Shown: positions 1-11,960 of the stretch, piece by piece
Position numbering within the stretch: position 1 is the first letter of the stretch
How the letters are laid out: every line of letters starts with the position of its first letter
Origin: Rhynochetos jubatus
Lineage: Eukaryota; Chordata; Aves; Eurypygiformes; Rhynochetidae
Assembly: GCA_027574665.1 (NCBI GenBank)
Contig: CM050655.1
Location: 1,798,001 to 1,862,000, forward strand
Direction: 5' to 3'
Length of the DNA stretch: 64,000 nucleotides
Program-made: the position numbers and the translations under genes
Notes under the pieces: generated by a model
Database searches by the model: none
What the model saw: the letters and a program-made list of their open reading frames with translations, nothing else
Told to the model about the DNA's origin: nothing

Positions 1-1380
1 TGGATTTTAAAAAGAAGTGCATAGTCTTTCCGTTGTGACTGGTGTCAGGATCAGAAATGCAAATGTGAACGTGGTAAATGCCAGGCAAAATAGATTTAAT
101 GAATGCCAGAGGAAAGGCATTTGGTCATGCCTTGATTTAGCAGTTGCTGCACTGTGTATGCTACAGCATACAGCCATAGCATTTTAGGCATTTTTAGTGT
201 CGAGAGAACCGTAGTAGTTTCTCTAGTAAGGCTATAGATAGGCTGTGGATGTATCCTTGGTCATTAGGACTAACCATATCAATAGGAAGTGAGTTGAAAT
301 GAAATCTGCTACTTGCAAATCAAATCTATGTGCCTTCATCCTTCTAAAGTACACAACTCCCAAAGAGATATAGAAATGATATGCATCGAGCCTTATCCAA
401 TGTGGATGGATGCTGCACTTAAGCAAAACTCAAAATGTGCTGGAAAATACAGGCTTCAGCTTCTGTCTGGGGTACACGGTGCTTTTTGTGGTCAAAACTG
501 CTGAGACTTGGCTTTCAGTGGGAGCAGGATGAAGTTTCTTCAGGTCCTTGTTCAGGTTAGTGTTCAGCACTGTAGTCAGAGACAAATATGGGTGCTTGTG
601 AAAAAAATTGCATATGACAAATATAATGAATTGGGTTCCCAGTAAATGCTGTCTCTTTGGGAGGATATCTATGCTAGGAAGCAGGGATCTAATAGTCATG
701 GTGGAAGGGGCAGGTGGTCATTTTTAATGATTAGACAGAACTGATGCTTGTACTTACTATAGAAATAAATTAGACTAGAGGAAATGCCTGTCCAGTCTGT
801 ACGTGTGTTCAGCAGAGGGAAAAATCATAAATGAATCAAATGTCCCATTTTTAAACAAGCAGTTTGAAGGAGAAGGTAGCGTTGGTGTGTCATAATTTTT
901 GATGTAACAATCTAATATTTTCCATGTTTGTACCTCACCATATTTTGCAACCTGTGACCATGCCATTTGCTTCTGCAGCACGAGTGATGCTTCCCACAGG
1001 AAGTGTTGCCTTTGGGACATCCAAGCCTCCTGGGCCTGGAGCACAAAACCTGCACTAAGCAGCGAGAGATATGGTCTCCATCCGCTCTTGTTTCTCATAT
1101 GCGTCACAGAGGTCAAAGCTATAGAAACAAGGTCTAACAGGTCAGCACCTGAAAATAGGGACCGGGAACATTTTTATCACACTTTGGTTGTCAGGAGCAA
1201 CATAGGTACAGTCAGATTTTGAATTACACCCAAACCAGTGCGTGCCTGTGGTAGCACTGGTATATGTTCCTCCTTTTTTGGGAGCAGTGTAAAGAGGCAT
1301 ATAAACACACTTTCCCAATAAGCACTCTGAGCTTTTAGTGAGTTTCCTTAGTCTCATTTAATCTTCTTTACTGCTCTGAA
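1..1380. other. Non-coding DNA, probably intronic or intergenic
   Basis: No exon with splice sites and no recognisable protein was seen. Open frames here are short, present on both strands and unlike any family I know. The stretch is AT-rich single-copy DNA. It may belong to a 5' non-coding intron of SGMS1, whose leader exons are widely spaced in other vertebrates, but nothing here proves that. Confidence 0.5.
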
Positions 1381-1381
1381 T

Positions 1382-3275
1382 TCACAGAATGGTTTGGGTT
1401 GGAAGAGACCTTAAAGATCACCTAGTTCCAACCCCCCCGCCAGGGTCAGAGACACCCTCCACTAGACCTGGTTGCTCAAAGCCTCATCCAGCCTGGCTTT
1501 GGACACTCCCAGGGATGGGGCATCCACAGCTTCTCTGGGCAACCTGTCCCAGTGCCTCACCATCCTCTCTGGGAAGGATTTCTTCGTGATATCTAATCTA
1601 AATCTCCCCACTTTCGATTTAAACCTGTTACCCCTTGTCCTGTCTCTACAGGTCCTTGTAAAAAGCAGCCCCCCCAGCTTCCTTGTAGGCCCCCTTCAGT
1701 TACTGGAAGGCTGCAGTAAGGTCTCCCCAGAGCCTTCTCTTCTCCAGGCTGAACAAGCCCAACTCTCCCAGCCTGTCCCTATAGGAGAGGGGCTCCAGCC
1801 CTTGGAGCATCTTCGTGGCCTCCTCTGGACTCATTCCAACTGTTTTATATCCTTCTTATGCTGAGGGCTCCAGAGCTGGACACAGAACTCCAGGTGAGAT
1901 CTCATAAGAGCAGAGCAGAGAGGGAGAATCCCCTCCCTCGATGTGCTGGCCACACTTCTCCTGATACAGCCCAGGATACGGTTGGCTTTCTGCGCTGCCA
2001 GCGCACACTGCCGGCTCATGTTCAGCTTCTCATCCACCAGTACCCCCAAGTTCTTCTCCTCAGGGCTGCTTTTGATCCATTCTCTGCCCAGCCTGTCTTT
2101 GTGTTTGGGATTGCCCTGATGCAGGTGCAGGACCTTCCACTTGGCCTTGTTGAACTCCATGAGGTTGGCACAGTCCCACTTCTCCAGCCTGTCCAGGTCC
2201 CTCTGGATGGTAACCCTTCCCTCCAGTGTGTTGACCACACTACACAGCTTGGTGTCATTGGCAAACTTGCTGAGGGTGCACTCGATGCCATCTTCCATGT
2301 CACTGACGAAGATGTTAAACAGTACCAGTCCCAATACTGATCTCTGAGGAATGCTGCTGGCCAGTGGTCTCCACTCAGACATTGAACTATTGACCACAAC
2401 TCTGAATGTGACCATCAAGCCAGTTTTATCCACCGTGCAGTTCATCCGTCAAATCCACGTCTCTCCAATTTAGAGACAAGCATGTCATGTGGGATGGTGT
2501 CGAAGGCTTTGCACAAGTCCAGGTAGATGACATCAGTTGCCTGTCCTTTATCCACCAAGGTCATGACCCCATCGTAGAAGCCACGAAATTTGTCAAGCAC
2601 AATCTGCCCTTGGTGAAGCCATGTTGGCTGTCACTGATCACCTCCTTGTTTTCCATGTGCCTTAGCATGATTTCCAGGAGGATCTGCTCCATGATCTTGC
2701 CAGGCACAGAGGTGACACTGACTGGCCTGTACTTCCCTGGATCCTCCCTTTTCCCCTTTTTAAAGATGGGGGTTTTGTTTCCCCTTTTCCAGTCAGTGGG
2801 AACGTCACCAGACCGCCATTACTTCTCGAATACGATGGATAGAGGTTTTGCAACCTCATCCACTTTCAGGACCCGTGGATGTATTCCATCAAGTCCCATG
2901 GACTTGTGCACCTTCAGGTTCCTCAGGGGTTCCCAAACCTGATCCTCTCTAACCATGGGCGGCTCTCCATTCTCCCAGTCCCTGCCCTTACCTTCTGTGA
3001 CTCGGGGGTATGGCTTGCACCCTTGACAGCAAAGACAGGGGGAAAAAAAAATCAATGAGTGTCTCTGCCTTCTCCATGTCCTGGGAAACCAGCTCTCCTG
3101 TTTCCATCCAGAGAAGAGTGATATTTTATCCCCCCTGTACCTACAGAAGCCCTTCTTGTTGGCCTTGACGTCTCTGGCCAGGTTTAATTCTGTCAGGGCT
3201 TTGGATTTCCTAACCTGATCCCTCACATGTGGGTCAACTTCCCTGTACTCCTCCCAGGCTTCATCTGGTCACCCT
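1382..3275 (-). mobile_element. CR1 LINE, 5'-truncated, minus strand (copy A)
   Basis: Chicken-repeat-1 non-LTR retrotransposon of about 1.9 kb. The low-coordinate end is the complement of the CR1 3' terminus (ATTCTGTG-type end, then the CCTTAAAGATCACCTAGTTCC block). Reading leftwards, minus-strand frames give reverse-transcriptase pieces: LELNLARD-like and HKSMGLDGIHPRVL segments near 3226-2819, then the [11 protein letters not shown] and KFANDTKL segments near 2445-1831. The catalytic FADD box is FAND at 2254-2265, and the frame is broken several times, so the copy is dead. It is cut off 5' in the middle of ORF2 near 3275, as usual for target-primed reverse transcription. The 3' tail matches copies C, D, E and G. 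Confidence 0.93.
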
Positions 3276-3674
3276 TTGAAGCCAGGTAAGCACCATGTGC
3301 TGGGGGTAGAATTTGCAAGAAGCGGATGTGTGTTGTGACGATGGGTTGGCGCAGCTCACCGCTCTGTAAAGCAGTGATAACACCGGCTGTACCCACACAG
3401 GATATTTGGAACACAACACCCTGCTGTCCTCACAAATAGCTCCTTATTGTTTCTGCAGTTGTTCCCTTTGCCCTTGGGATGGAGGAAGTAGATATTTGAA
3501 GCCCTAATTTGCAGTATTGTCTTCACCACAGATAATGAGCCTTTTAACTGAGGCATAGAAATATGTATACCTAGGCAGTTGTATAAACTTAGTAGCCAAA
3601 CGTTTGTTCTGTCTTTGAAGTAGTTTCAGAGGAGATCCGAATCAGGGACTATGTCCTTGAAGATTGAAACATCC
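3276..3674. other. Non-coding DNA between CR1 and candidate LTR
   Basis: Single-copy looking sequence between the truncated 5' end of CR1 copy A and the candidate LTR. No coding, RNA or regulatory feature can be supported. Confidence 0.4.
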
Positions 3675-4030
3675 TGTACAACATATGTAACTGTATAGTT
3701 AAGAATGTAAGCTTTTGCACAAAAATGGTGTCCTAAACTGAACTACCCTCATCATAATACTAAAAATCACACCCCTGAAGTAGGAGACCCCGGCCCAAGA
3801 AGAGACCCTTCCCCTTTGAGCATGCTTTTACTTATGTAAGGAATATGCTAATTAAGTGACCAATTAGCCTTATGGGACTGCCCTAGGGGCTGAGGATTGT
3901 GATAAGAATACGTATGAACTTGGGAACTTTCTGGAAATCATTATGCTAGTTTCATCTAACATCCAAACTTCCACAACTTTGTTAATAAAATCGATATCCT
4001 GTCTCTCTGTGTAAGATTGGTTGTTGTACA
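3675..4030 (+). mobile_element. Candidate small solo LTR of an endogenous retrovirus
   Basis: A 356-bp block begins TGTACAACA and ends TGTTGTACA, a perfect 9-bp terminal inverted repeat of the TG...CA kind that bounds retroviral LTRs. AATAAA lies at 3984-3989, about 40 bases from the right end and followed by a GT/T-rich stretch, as expected for the R/U5 part of a plus-strand LTR. No internal region lies beside it. I could not find a target-site duplication: the flanks are ATCC and CGGG. A chance arrangement or a non-autonomous DNA element is the alternative. Confidence 0.5.
3984..3989 (+). terminator. AATAAA signal inside the candidate LTR
   Basis: Canonical poly(A) hexamer, followed at 4000-4025 by a GT-rich stretch. 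It supports reading the 3675-4030 block as a plus-strand LTR. Confidence 0.4.
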
Positions 4031-7000
4031 CGGGGAATGAACTCACACTTTTGTGGCAACAGTATTAATCCACATCATGCTTACTAATGAGTAAGTCATT
4101 GGATAGGTGAGTATGTCTGAGTCAGTGCCACTTAACCTGTGAATATTTACTTTCAGTTACATAGGAAAAAAAGGGAGCTGAAGGCAGTGATTAATCGATA
4201 ACTGACTTGTGTTTCAACCTCAGAGGCTTTGAGTGGGGTATACATTGTTCTGGTCTGCTACCTGGGTACCAGAGAGAAGATACTCACTTCAGGAACAGCA
4301 GGCGTAGGTCACACGTTTGGGATAATTAATCATCCTGCTGAGGTGCTGCAAAAATACACTGTAAATTAAGGAGTTGAAGTTCTCTCTGGTTTGTATTCTG
4401 TGTGACTTTTATGGTGTGCAAACACTCAGGATGTGGAGACTGGGTTCATTTATCTTTAACAGGAAAAAGCCCCCTCCACACCCAGGAGCCCTGTTGTTGC
4501 ACAGCAGTCGATCATGTATTAACTCTTGCTTCCTTGGTTATTTGTTCTGGTTGTTTTAAAATGCTAATTTTGCTTGTACTGGAAAGTGAGGGCTCCTTTT
4601 AGGTCTTTCAGGTTGATAAGAAACTCCTTTGAAGAGCAAGAGAGAGCCTGAGCAGATCTTGAAGTTGGTATTTACGGAAGGGCAGAGTGCTGTTGCTGAA
4701 GAAGAGGAAATAGGAGGAAATAGCCAAGTTTCTCATGTCTCTGCCCTTCCGTGGAATAGAGATTAGCATTCCTACAATTTCAAACCTCACTGTTTTAGCA
4801 CAGGGATTATCGGGCAGGCCTACAAGCAGGCAGTACTGTGTTGGTGAAATGCCCATTCAGTATAAACTCCTTTTTGTTCTGAAAGGAAAAGCATTTGTCT
4901 TTCAGTGCTCTGCATAAGCCCAAGTATGGATGTTTTGGCTCCTTTTATGTGTAATAAATTAGTGACTCATTATAGCCAGCCAGCAGTACTTAAAGCAAAC
5001 GAAGGTATTTTCTTGAAAGGCTCTTGGTTGCTCCTTGGATGATGGCAGCAGCTGGCATCCATCACTACATGCCATGTTTCTGGGTAAGGCCAGCTTGCTC
5101 TTTCAAAGCCTTTAAAGCAGCCTGAGCACCTGATATGTGCCACACGGCTGGTATACAAACCCAGCGGCACTGTAGGAAGATGTGGGGCAAACAACAAAGG
5201 AATGAACTCTTTGGAAAAATGAACGGTGCTACCAGTCTGTGTCCCATTACAGCATTTGGTGAGGAAATGATCTATTGCCTGCCTGTAAACAGAGGCTTTT
5301 TGGTTGAAATTTTGGGTTTGGAAGAAATACAACCAAACTGATGTTCTTAGGTGGTGACCTCTTTAGCTAGAGGGTTTTGACACACCTGGATAATGAGAGG
5401 TCTTGGAGGAAAAAGTGGATAAGAGAATAGGAGTGGCACTTCACAATCTGGGAACGCTGTAGCTGGATGCGACATACAGTCACATGTGAATAATGTACTG
5501 CCGTGTGAAAAATGTCCTTCTAGTTGAGTTGGTGGGTTTGAAAAGGGTGTTTCTATTTCTCCCTTTTATGAAAAGCTTCACCCTTCTAGGTTAAAATGTG
5601 ACTGGAGTGGTATTAAACACTTGCTTTGAACTGGGCATCTGATTGCACATCTCCTGTAGGAAAGTGAATTGCAGTAACACAGTGTGCCACCTTGTTTTTC
5701 TCTACTCGTGCCTCGGGAGAGGTGCTGGGTGTTAGACTCTGCAGAGCAACCCCAGCTTCTACTGGCAGAGCCACCACTGGGAACATCCTCTCTGATGATC
5801 TAAAGGGCAACTGCGGCATTTATCCAGGAACAGTAGGAGGATGTACATACCCTGCAGCACACATGAAGAGCAAAATGACCAATTTTATCCATTTACAAAG
5901 ATAATGCCAGTTAGATGAGAACTTCAGAGGTTTAAGCTGCTTGTATGCCTTGGCCGACACGAGTGGTGTGAAGACTTACTTCATCGGCAGCAAAAGGTCC
6001 TGTGTCCTAGCAGACCTCTGGGATGTATGGGGATCCCACTGGTGTTTTTGCCATCCTTTGTTACAGGTTTTAGTCACAGCAAGCACAGGGGGATACGTGT
6101 GTGTGTGAGTGATCGCTCAGAGATCTTGCAACATGGCAGAGTCCCGTGATGGTGTGTTGGGTCAGATGCAGAAGGGGAGTGAACTGGGAGCTGCCCAGGA
6201 ACAGGTCAGCCAGCCAGAGCACTGGGAGGTTGCAAAATTGATGCAGAGTCAGAGTATAAACACGTGTTCAAATACAACACAACATGTTTCTTAATTCGCT
6301 TCTGAAGGAGGAGCAGGGGAGGTTTTCTGCTGAGTTTCTGAAGATGCTGATTTGATACCAGGTTGTGTCATCATCCTCTTAGCAAGCGGTTTAAAATACA
6401 CCTTTGTTCTTGCACACATGCTCAAGCAAGTGATGCTGAAATTAGCTCTTTTGTTAGAAGAAAGGTTTTTGTTCAGGTAACTCAGTTCAGCTTAAAAGTA
6501 AGGTGAGCTTTTTATAGGAAAAGAAAGAGAAGTGTGGTTTCCTCCGGACATTACTCGTGAATCACTTCTTACGTGACACAGCATTCCTCTCTGGAAACTT
6601 AATTGCTGGAACCGATGAGTACATCAGTACTCCAGAACCACCCTTTGTGTTTGATACACCTAAACACTTAACCTGGCATATCTGGAAATTATTCTAATAA
6701 ATATTTCATAATTTTAAACTCAAGCTTTTAATGTTTCTAGTATATATCAGAAACCCCATTAAAGTAAGTCTAATGATATTTTCTCAGTTTCAAAAGCAAC
6801 TGTCTCTTCTTAACAGCCTTGCACATAAGAAGTTGTAATGGTTGTTGGTGCTGTAATACAGATGCAATAATAATAAATAGTATTGTAATACTGCATATGT
6901 AATAATGAAGTTTCAGGTTATTTCTCAATAGGAAGGGTGATCAGTTGGGGGTGTGTCTACTGCACTGTTTTTTTAAAAAAAAAAGTTTAAGCTCCTGGCA

Positions 7001-7096
7001 TGTTCAAAGTCAGGTGTTATAGCAAACAAAAATATATACATTTGGTGGCTGAAAGCCCTCGGAAGACAGGGTGGAGCAGTGATGGCCAGAACAGGT

Positions 7097-7160
7097 TTGT
7101 TTAAGTGATGACCATTTTAAGTGATGACCATGTTTAAGTGATGTTTAAGTGATGACCATT
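7097..7160. repeat. Short tandem duplication, unit about TTTAAGTGATGACCA
   Basis: Three near-complete units and one partial unit of a 15-18 base motif follow one another. The partial unit lacks the GACCA part. This is a minisatellite-like local duplication. Confidence 0.85.
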
Positions 7161-10100
7161 TTTGCATCTTTAATAAAAAGTGCTTTATTTCTGGGTCATA
7201 CAGCAGATGTGCTGAAAGGTCTCTGCCCTCTGCCAAGGCTGTTCAAAACTTAGCCGTGCTTTTGCAAACAAAACACAGAACTGACATTTCAGCTTAAGAA
7301 AAGTGGTTAAAAAAAACCAAAAACACACCAAAAACTCAAAACCAAAACACCTTGGAGCTGGAAGAAATAATAAGCTTGATATAAGTAATATGCCACAGGA
7401 TTCACAGCATTCACAGCATCTCTGGAGAGACCTGCATTACAGGTTGCACCGTGAGTTTGCTATAAACTAAGTTACTTGGTTTTGGGGGGTGAAAGTGCTG
7501 AAAGAGTAACAAGCAGCAATTGGAGAGTGGTATGGGTTGTTCCGTGCATTGTGACACCCCATGCCAAGTGGAGGGTTTGCTGCTTACAGCAAACAGTGAT
7601 TCAGTGCAAAAGCCAATGCTTCCTTTCAGATGAGCACGTAGGCACGTTGTAGTTAAGGCCTAATAGCTTCACTCTGAAGAGAACAGGCTATGTATTTCAA
7701 GTAACTTAAAATTTGTCCTTGAGCTGTTGTTGAACATGGTGTTTTAAGGTGGTTTGGAGCAAATGAGTTGGGATAGCTTTTTAGCACTCCTGTAGCATGT
7801 TTCTGATGTATCAGTGACTTGAAGGACAAAAAGACAAAAATGCCTAAAAGAATTTTGGAATACTTGTTGTGGATGTATGGATTTGTGTTGCTCATGTGAA
7901 GTAATGTGAACATATCCTCTCTGGTAGGTATTGATCCCAGAAATCAGTAATCGGTCTTTGAACTCATACCTGCTTTTGAACTGGCAGCAGTCCTCGGTAT
8001 CCAGCAAGCCATGTGCCTCCCTACTGGGTCCTGTATAAATGCTTCCTGAAAAGGCAGGCGTGTAGTTCCTTTGTTAAAGCCTTTCATTGGAAGCACAGCT
8101 GCTTACTAATTTAAGGAGGGAGAATGCATTGCTTTGAAAATTGTCACCAGTCTTAGGATGTCTCTTGCTCCAGAGATGGGAGCAGGTTAAGCTACTCTCT
8201 GTGTATCAGTTGCTTTTAAATTTTTGAATTTATTCTTTCTGACCTCTGACTCTGGCTCCCTTTCTCCTTTTACTCTAAAACATTTTAACATCTTTATGCT
8301 TATTGTTTCTCAGTCATGCCTGCAGCTCCATTGGAAGTAGTGTCATTGCTGTTTTCCTTCATCTGTGTTGTGGTGCTTGGGCCTCTGGGTTGAGTTTGCT
8401 TAGTGGTGTGAAAGAGTAGGGTATGTTATACTTGCACTAGACCACCTGCCTTCAGTGCTGAATTTCATCTGCTAATGTATAGTTTCTTTATTGATGGGCA
8501 AGGGAAAAGGTGACTTAGTATAATCTGTTTACTCTGACTTTTTCTAATGTTTAGGTAGATTTCAGCTGTCAAGTCAAGGAAGATCTTTCCCCAGCAAGGG
8601 TTTTGGAAGGATGCTCTCTTGCCAGTGCATGTTGTGCTTGAATTACCAACAAACATTAGCACTGAAGCTCGGTAGCAGCTATTTCTCTGAAGTGCCAGCA
8701 GTCAACCTCAGATCTAGCATTGTGTCACAGAGCTCATGGCCTGATCAGGAAAGAAGCAAACAGGTCAACACTGGGTGGGACATCTCTCTCTTCTTCAGGC
8801 ATTTTTGTGGTGATTGTAAATCTGGGAAGGTGGAGGTGAAGCAGAGCAACAGTCACTTAACTGAGAGCAGTACTCCCAGATGTTCAGTTCTATAGAAAGA
8901 AAATGATGTAATCAGTTCTGACTGTCCTCTGCTTTAGCCCTTAGGCTAAATATGTCCTGGCTGAATTGTGTAGGAGGGAAAAAAAAAAAACCACCTATGC
9001 GCATACTTCAGAAGAGTTCATTATGTTTCTTTTTTATTTGTTTAGGGCTTTACAGGGTATTAAGTTGTATATGTTTGGACACATGCAATATTTAAATGCG
9101 TAATGATTAAACATGTTGAAAAGGTGTTCCCAAAGCTCACTTTTAACTACCTGTAATACTTGTCAAACTGTCATCTCTTTTCCCTTCTAGCCCCACCTCT
9201 CTCATGGGAAAACAGGGCTGGCTGCATTACGTGCCTTGAGATTCACTGAACCCATACAGTCGTGGGGAAAAAAGTTGCAAAGATAAGATCTGCTGGAGCA
9301 ATAGAAGAGCATTTTTGTCAAATATGCATGCATTTATTGTCAGAAGTGGGTTATTAAGTTGGTCTCTGTCTTCACCAGGTGACCTGGGCTGTCCCACATA
9401 GTGTGTATTGGCCCAAAGTAGACATAAGTGTCATCTGCATAACAAGGAATTGGTGACCTGTAGTGTGTCTTCTAATTAATCCTTTGATTCCTCATATATA
9501 TGCTCAGTGGGAGGATTTTACAGAATTGGTACCGATTGAATTATGTCTAAGGACTCTTTAGGTTGTTAGTAATTACCAGTTCTACTCCAGGATCCCTCCT
9601 AGAAAGCAGGAGGAAGTTGAGCAGATGCATCTGTTGAGTGTTATGGAGCTCAATTTCTGCTGGAAGAAGGGCACAGGGAGCTCACTTGGTGGCTCATCCA
9701 CACTTCTCATCTCTCCTCAGATTTTAAATAAAATGGGCTTAGTTTGACTTGACTCTCTGGTCTACTGGAGGTACAGCTTAGCTCTTAAAATCCTTCCTAA
9801 AAGAACTATGAAAAAGGAAATCTGGTGGTTAGTTCACTTGAGCTGGGGTCTGCCAGTTCCCATGTTAATGATGATCTGCAGGAAAAGGATAAGGAGCCTA
9901 TGTGTCTTTCAGTTCTTAAATTAGGGGAAAAGCTATTTCAGAAATCACCAAGTTGAACCATTTAGGCAAAGTACCTTTTTTTTAACTGATCTTTAAAACA
10001 AAAGACTTTCTAAAATTAATTAAAAGCAGGGGAATTGGCTGGGCTCACTGACACAACTAGATGCCTGCTGTGTTCTTGAATTGGTACTTGCAGACAGACA

Positions 10101-10504
10101 ACTTGGTGTTCAGAGTCCTTCATCAAAACATCCCCATCTCTCTCTTCACCAGTGTTTAAGGGTTAGTGATAAACCTGTGGATTTTTTTTTTGTTGTTGTT
10201 TTTTGATTCTGGGCTTTGTGGAGGAGCTGATCATGAAGACCTTGTTGGATTTGATACCTGGCTGTCTGCATACAAGGATGTATCCAAAAAACCACAAACC
10301 AACTACTCCTTAAAAATGCCTGTTTTCCATGTGACAAGATTAGTATGGAGGGATTTCTGATTGCAGCTTCTGAAAATACTTTTTCCATTCTGTATTTCTT
10401 AGATGTTGCCCTGCAGATTCCTTGGTATTACTGGCACCAGGCTCCCTCTTCTTGGGTGGAGCTCAGAAAACCTGATGTTGCTGTTTGTTAATGCTGGTGC
10501 TTAT

Positions 10505-10592
10505 CGTTGGTGGTTTTTTTTTTTTTTTGTTTGTGGGGTGTTGGGGGTTTTGTTTGTTTGTTTGGGTTTTTCATTTGGGTTTTTTTTTTCCA
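10505..10592. repeat. T/G-rich low-complexity tract
   Basis: Runs of T broken by GTTTG, GGGTG and TTTGGG units. Strongly biased composition with no coding sense. Confidence 0.7.
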
Positions 10593-11349
10593 CATTATTT
10601 CCTCCACGGAATGGAAGCAGGCAGCTTCATATGGCTCTTTCACTCCTGGACACTCCTGTGCTTACAGTGGTCAGTAGACTGCGTAGAGCCCTTGCTCTCA
10701 TGTAAGCTGCTGGAAAACACTCTGCCAGCACTGTTCATCCCATCAGTCTCTCCAACATGTGGCTTCGGTCTGTGCTGTGTTGTGGTTTTGTACTCAGGCA
10801 GATGGAGCAGCCAGTAGATGTCCTCCACTCCCTCTTGTGCTGACCAGGGATGCTCCGCATCTTCCTGTCCCGCTCATCTGTGCCACCCCCTACGCGGGTG
10901 TGCAGGAGACGGTAGCTTCCTCAGTCCCGGGTGTTTCCAGTCCTTGGTGTGTCTTTTGGGATAAAACCTGGATGCGTGCCTTCGGGGACCGGTGATGCTG
11001 CCTACCCAGGGATTCTGCTGCTGGTGGCAGAGGTGGGATGTAGCCAAAAACTTAATCGAAAGGTTGGAAATTTTGTTGTTTTGCTTTGTTTTTAGTATGG
11101 TGAAATATGACACTTTGTGTGTGTGTGGTTTGGGGTGGGTTTGGTTTTTTTTTAGGGTAGGACTTAACATCTGGTATTTATATATCTCGGGAAAATTAAT
11201 CTTTCCTCCAGGCCCTGACTCTTTCACTTCACAGTGTCATCTTGAGCGTTTCAAAAGCAGTACCAATGCCAGGCTTTGCTTTGGGTTACTTACACACATT
11301 GAGAATCGATAGACCTGAAGTGGTGTGATAAATCTATCCCCCCTGCCCC

Positions 11350-11960
11350 GTTTTAGCTGCTACTTTGCGGGTAAATCCCAGAGCCGCCGCGAGGCGTTGC
11401 TCTGGCTGCGGTAGCGGGCCGCAGCCCTCCGGCCGGGCTGGCGCTCCCGTCTCTCCTCCGCCTCCTCCTCTCGCGGGCTGCTGACGCACGCGGCGGGCGA
11501 GCCATCGCTTGTCGCCTCCGGTGCTCCGTTCGCCTCCCGGGTCTGGCTTCTCCAGGCGCTTCCCCAGCGGGGCTGGCGGGCAGAGGGGACGGGAGTGCTG
11601 GCGAAGCCCCGCACCACGCTGCAGGCCTGGGGAAGTTGAAAGGCAACTTTTAATGCGAAGGAACTTTGGCTGGCGAAGGAGACGCCGGCGAGATCCAGGG
11701 GTCCGGGAGCTGCTCTGCCGAGGCGGCGGAGGGATCGTTAAACACCCGCCGTGCGGGGAGGCCTCGCTGCTGTCTCCTGTCTCCCTCTCCTCCTGCTGTA
11801 AGCGTTGTTGCGAGGAAAAGTTGGCTGCTGTTATCCACCGCCTGATTTCCATAAGTGAGTTGTTCTCCGGCTCTGGATCATCCTGTTTCAGTGAAAAGGC
11901 GTGTTCGGCTGCTGGCGAAGGGCCGGGGGCTGCGTCTTGGAAGCGAGCAAAACGACTGGG
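11350..11960 (+). promoter_or_regulatory. SGMS1: CpG island, probable SGMS1 promoter and non-coding first exon
   Basis: Composition changes sharply from AT-rich DNA to GC-rich DNA dense in CpG; the densest part is about 11370-11790, with CGCCGCGAGGCG, GCGGGCCGCAG and CACGCGGCGGGCGAG type stretches. This is the only such island in the window. It lies about 21 kb upstream of the SGMS1 coding exon on the same side as its 5' end. A good donor (AA|GTGAGT) occurs at 11855, so an untranslated first exon could end at 11854; another donor-like site (CCG|GTGAGT) is at 12120. Open frames of 160-210 codons here are a by-product of high GC. That it drives SGMS1 is inference; an alternative is a promoter for an unseen divergent transcript. 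Confidence 0.65.
11855..11860 (+). promoter_or_regulatory. SGMS1: Candidate splice donor of a 5' non-coding exon
   Basis: GTGAGT preceded by AA, at the downstream edge of the CpG island. It could splice to the acceptor at 32285. The transcription start itself cannot be placed from sequence. Confidence 0.35.

Larger units (their letters stand above)
4031..11340. other. Long non-coding stretch upstream of the CpG island
   Basis: About 7.3 kb with no supportable exon. Frames are short and contradictory between strands. It holds a local tandem duplication at 7097-7160, an A/C-rich tract near 7305-7355, and T/G-rich low-complexity DNA at 10505-10590 and near 11085-11155. No gene is called. Confidence 0.5.

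Noticed and set aside
1831..2445. 204-codon minus-strand frame as a host gene
   Set aside because: It is CR1 reverse transcriptase with a damaged catalytic box, inside a truncated LINE.
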